Below are positions 62,104 through 64,000 of a stretch of 64,000 nucleotides of DNA, one piece after another. Position numbers and translations under genes: made by a program. The DNA lies in the NCBI RefSeq assembly GCF_021462825.1, contig NZ_JAKEEB010000001.1, positions 62,001 through 126,000 on the forward strand. Direction: 5' to 3'. Within the stretch, counting starts at the first letter, position 1, and each line of letters begins with the position of its first letter. The notes beneath the pieces were generated by a model. The model was not told where the DNA came from, searched no databases, and worked only from the letters and a program-made list of their open reading frames with translations. Source of the stretch: Streptomyces glomeratus (GTDB lineage: Bacteria; Actinomycetota; Actinomycetes; Streptomycetales; Streptomycetaceae).

Positions 62104-62532
62104 ACGACAGGCCCTGGCGTACGCGGTCCGGTAGCACCCTCTCCGGGCGGACTTCCTCCGGCGGGCACGGTCGCGCGGGCCGCCCGGGTGTGCCCCGGCG
62201 GTCCGCGGCGGAGTGGGGCGCCGTAGGTTGCGCCGGGGTGTGCTTCCGTGCGCGCTGTCATGAAAAGTCCGTCACCCGGGAATCGGTGAGGGGCTGTTGA
62301 CGCCGGGTGCCCGGTTGATCACGCTGGTGTCCAGCGATGCGCCGCGAGGGGACGACGAGGGTTGCGGTGACGGGAACCCTCGACGAGTGCGGATCGCGAT
62401 TCGGCGTCGGCTCCTTACGGGGCCAGGCGGTCTTCTCGAGACCGCCCGAGGAGCGGGGCGGGCGCGCCGGAGCGGGATGGCGGTGCGCGGTGCCGCGCTC
62501 GGGGTGAGCACGGGCGCGCCGCCATCCCCTTC
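62104..62532. other. Gene-free region between convergent genes
   Basis: The 429 bases contain a hairpin (62426-62446) and a longer inverted repeat GGGATGGCGG / CCGCCATCCC (about 62474-62528) just after the cyclase stop, which could terminate that gene. No coding potential is convincing. Confidence 0.5.
62426..62446. terminator. 8-bp hairpin between HATPase and cyclase genes
   Basis: GGCGGTCT (62426-62433) and AGACCGCC (62439-62446) with loop TCTCG. Confidence 0.5.
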
Positions 62533-63459
62533 TCAGAGGATCGCCACCGGGGCCACGGGTGCTCCCGTGCCGCCGGTGAAGGGTTCGGGCGTCGCCGACA
62601 GCAGGAAGGTGAAGCGACCCGTTTCTCCACAGGCTGTGGACAACTCTTCGAGATTCCAGTTCTGGCCCTGCGGCATCCCCATCTCCACAAGATCCAGCGC
62701 ATGGACGGGCAGCCACAGATCCTCGATCTCGGGGGGAAAGACCTCAAAGGTGAGCGTGTCGTTGGCGACGGCCGCCACATCGCGCGCGTGGAACCACTCC
62801 GGGCTACGCACGGACAGCCCCGGCGACGGATATGCGTAGGCGTGCCTGTCGCCGGCGAGGTAGGTGCGGATCTGCCCGGTCCGCACCAGCACGATGTCCC
62901 CGGCCCGCACGCGCGTACCGGCGAACTCCTCGGCCGCCTCCAGGTCTTCGGGGGTGACGGCGTGCCCGCCGTCGAGCCGTTCCCTGCCGAGCGCGCGGGG
63001 CACGTCGAGCAGCACACCGCGGGAGACGATGTGCCGCGGCTTGTCGATCCCGGCGAACGCCGCGCCGCCGTGGGGGGTGATGCTGCCGGCCGGGCGCCCG
63101 TTGTAGAGCCTCCCGGAGTGCGAGACATGGCTGAGCGCGTCCCAGTGGGTGCCCGCCTGCAATCCCATGGTCACCGCGTCGTCGCTGCACGCCACGGTGC
63201 CGGGCCCGAAGACCTCCTGATTGATCTGCACCATGACGTGCAGTGGATTGACCCGCCCCGGGATCACGCCGGTCTGCACCCCGTCCTGCCGCAGGGGGAG
63301 GGCGAGCGGAACGCGCAGCCCGCTGCGCACCGAGGCCGCGGCCTCACGCACCACCTCGTCGGTGATGAGGTTCAGTGTCCCGATCTCGTCGTCGCCGCCC
63401 CAACGTCCCCAGTTGTTGACGCGCTTGGCGATGTCACGGAACTCGGCCGGCAGTGACAT
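62533..63459 (-). CDS. Cyclase/kynurenine-formamidase-like metal hydrolase
   Basis: The product is 308 residues from ATG (complement of 63457-63459). The metal-binding motif A-G-T-H-W-D-A-L-S-H-V-S-H (HxGTHxDxxxH type) defines the PF04199 family. Y-N-G-R-P-A and V-L-V-R-T-G-Q are also typical. It hydrolyses a cyclic or amide substrate. Placement next to a copy of the TetR-type palindrome and an SDR suggests ring or ester opening in the same acyl-CoA pathway. Confidence 0.85.
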   Translation of the reverse strand: MSLPAEFRDIAKRVNNWGRWGGDDEIGTLNLITDEVVREAAASVRSGLRVPLALPLRQDGVQTGVIPGRVNPLHVMVQINQEVFGPGTVACSDDAVTMGLQAGTHWDALSHVSHSGRLYNGRPAGSITPHGGAAFAGIDKPRHIVSRGVLLDVPRALGRERLDGGHAVTPEDLEAAEEFAGTRVRAGDIVLVRTGQIRTYLAGDRHAYAYPSPGLSVRSPEWFHARDVAAVANDTLTFEVFPPEIEDLWLPVHALDLVEMGMPQGQNWNLEELSTACGETGRFTFLLSATPEPFTGGTGAPVAPVAIL

Positions 63460-63513
63460 GGGGCCTCCCCGGGGCTTGTCTCCGACCAGCTGACGGGCCG
63501 TAGAATCAAAAAA

Positions 63514-63528
63514 CTAACGGACCGTCAG
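63514..63528. promoter_or_regulatory. TetR-type palindrome, copy 3
   Basis: Read on the minus strand: CTGACGGTCCGTTAG, 12 of 15 equal to copy 1. A partial copy lies at 63490-63503 (CTGACGGGCCGTAG). Between the divergent cyclase and SDR genes. Confidence 0.6.
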
Positions 63529-63550
63529 AAACTGCGGGAAGGGGCCGGGC

Positions 63551-64000
63551 GTGGGGAACTTCTTGGCAGGCAAGGTCGTCGCCGTGACCGGTGCGGGCCG
63601 CGGGATCGGACGGGCGGTCGCGCTGGCCGCGGCCGCCGAGGGAGCCCGGGTCGTCGTCAACGACCTCGGGGTGTCCGTGGAGGGCGCCGCACCCACCAGC
63701 GCGGTCGCCGAGGCCGTGGTCAAGGAGATCGAGACGGCGGGCGGCGAGGCCGTCGCGGTGGCCGACGACATCGCGACGATGACGGGCGGGCAGCGGGTCG
63801 TGGACGAGGCGCTCGCGTCGTACGGCCGCCTGGACGGGGTGGTGTGCGTGGCGGGGATCCTGCGCGAGCGGATGCTGTTCAACATGACGGAGGAGGAGTG
63901 GGACCCCGTGGTCGCCACCCACCTCAAGGGCACCTTCACGGTGTTCCGCGCGGCGTCAGCGGTGATGCGCGCCCAGCGGTCGGGCACCCTGATCGGCTTC
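63551..64000 (+). CDS. SDR-family NAD(P)-dependent oxidoreductase (3' end outside window)
   Basis: 150 codons are visible from GTG with GGAAGGGG upstream; the frame is open at base 64000. The Rossmann motif T-G-A-G-R-G-I-G (TGxxxGxG) is near residue 14, followed by D-L-G-V-S at the cofactor-selecting position and V-C-V-A-G-I at the usual NNAG strand. The catalytic Tyr-x-x-x-Lys lies beyond the window. Oxidises or reduces a hydroxyacyl or ring hydroxyl; likely part of the palindrome-linked regulon. Confidence 0.85.
   Translation, partial: MGNFLAGKVVAVTGAGRGIGRAVALAAAAEGARVVVNDLGVSVEGAAPTSAVAEAVVKEIETAGGEAVAVADDIATMTGGQRVVDEALASYGRLDGVVCVAGILRERMLFNMTEEEWDPVVATHLKGTFTVFRAASAVMRAQRSGTLIGF

Noticed and set aside
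59081..64000. Steroid-degradation cluster
   Set aside because: The heteromeric dehydrogenase and SDR fit, but no ring-cleavage or side-chain marker (such as KstD, HsaC or KshA) is in the window, so only a general acyl-CoA pathway is claimed.

Overview
The window is a stretch of Streptomyces chromosome. It has very high G+C with third-position GC bias, frequent GTG/TTG starts, many 4-nt ATGA/GTGA gene overlaps, and families characteristic of the genus (XRE/DUF397 pair, NsdA-like regulator, DmdR1, DUF2530, SCO4402-like protein, actinobacterial leader peptide). The gene order from serC through the biotin carboxylase, dmdR1, purU, ECF sigma factor and EF-hand protein matches, from memory, the SCO436x-SCO441x core region of S. 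coelicolor. I see no tRNA, rRNA, CRISPR array, prophage or intact insertion sequence; the only mobile-element trace is a short IS630-type remnant.

Layout. 1-6 kb: the 3' part of a sacsin/HSP90-type ATP-binding protein, two secreted proteins, and a secreted trypsin-fold/FG-GAP protein that has lost two of its three catalytic residues. 6-18 kb: a CtpE-like P-type ATPase, DUF2530, an NCS2 purine permease, a MarR-MFS efflux pair, ThpR, an aldo/keto reductase, an SGNH hydrolase, a membrane-anchored beta-propeller protein, and serC. Two related mini-ORFs with a shared upstream element lie in this part. 18-25 kb: a fused FAD/Fe-S dehydrogenase, a FemX-type aminoacyltransferase, a DMT exporter, and an XRE/DUF397 pair. 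24.8-33.4 kb: a tightly packed operon (TIGR03084 protein, AtuA-like, carboxylase beta and alpha, acyl-CoA dehydrogenase, enoyl-CoA hydratase, TetR) that looks like a leucine, methylcrotonyl or acyclic-terpene acyl-CoA pathway.

33-45 kb: a cysteine-containing leader peptide ahead of a 2-oxoglutarate/Fe(II)-type oxygenase, citrate synthase 2, pdxH, a probable structured RNA with its own promoter, a PAS/GAF sensor, a SIS-domain protein with a DasR-like site, dmdR1 (with the antisense adm-type ORF), an alpha/beta-hydrolase without a nucleophile serine, and an ABC exporter. 45-53 kb: a prim-pol domain protein, an NsdA-like TPR regulator, a WXG100/LXG-like/membrane trio, a Pro-rich membrane protein with repeated TQ[YF][IL]PP motifs, and a branched-chain-type binding lipoprotein. 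53-64 kb: purU, an ECF sigma/anti-sigma pair, a STAS protein, a calmodulin-like protein, a HATPase, and an acyl-CoA catabolic regulon (acyl-CoA synthetase, two-subunit acyl-CoA dehydrogenase, cyclase, SDR) tied together by three copies of one TetR-type palindrome.

The most unusual items are the RNA/mini-ORF locus at 36968-37229 (minus strand), the paired mini-ORFs at 12737 and 14669, the shared palindrome at 58918, 59005 and 63514, and the two enzyme folds (trypsin, alpha/beta hydrolase) whose catalytic residues are substituted.
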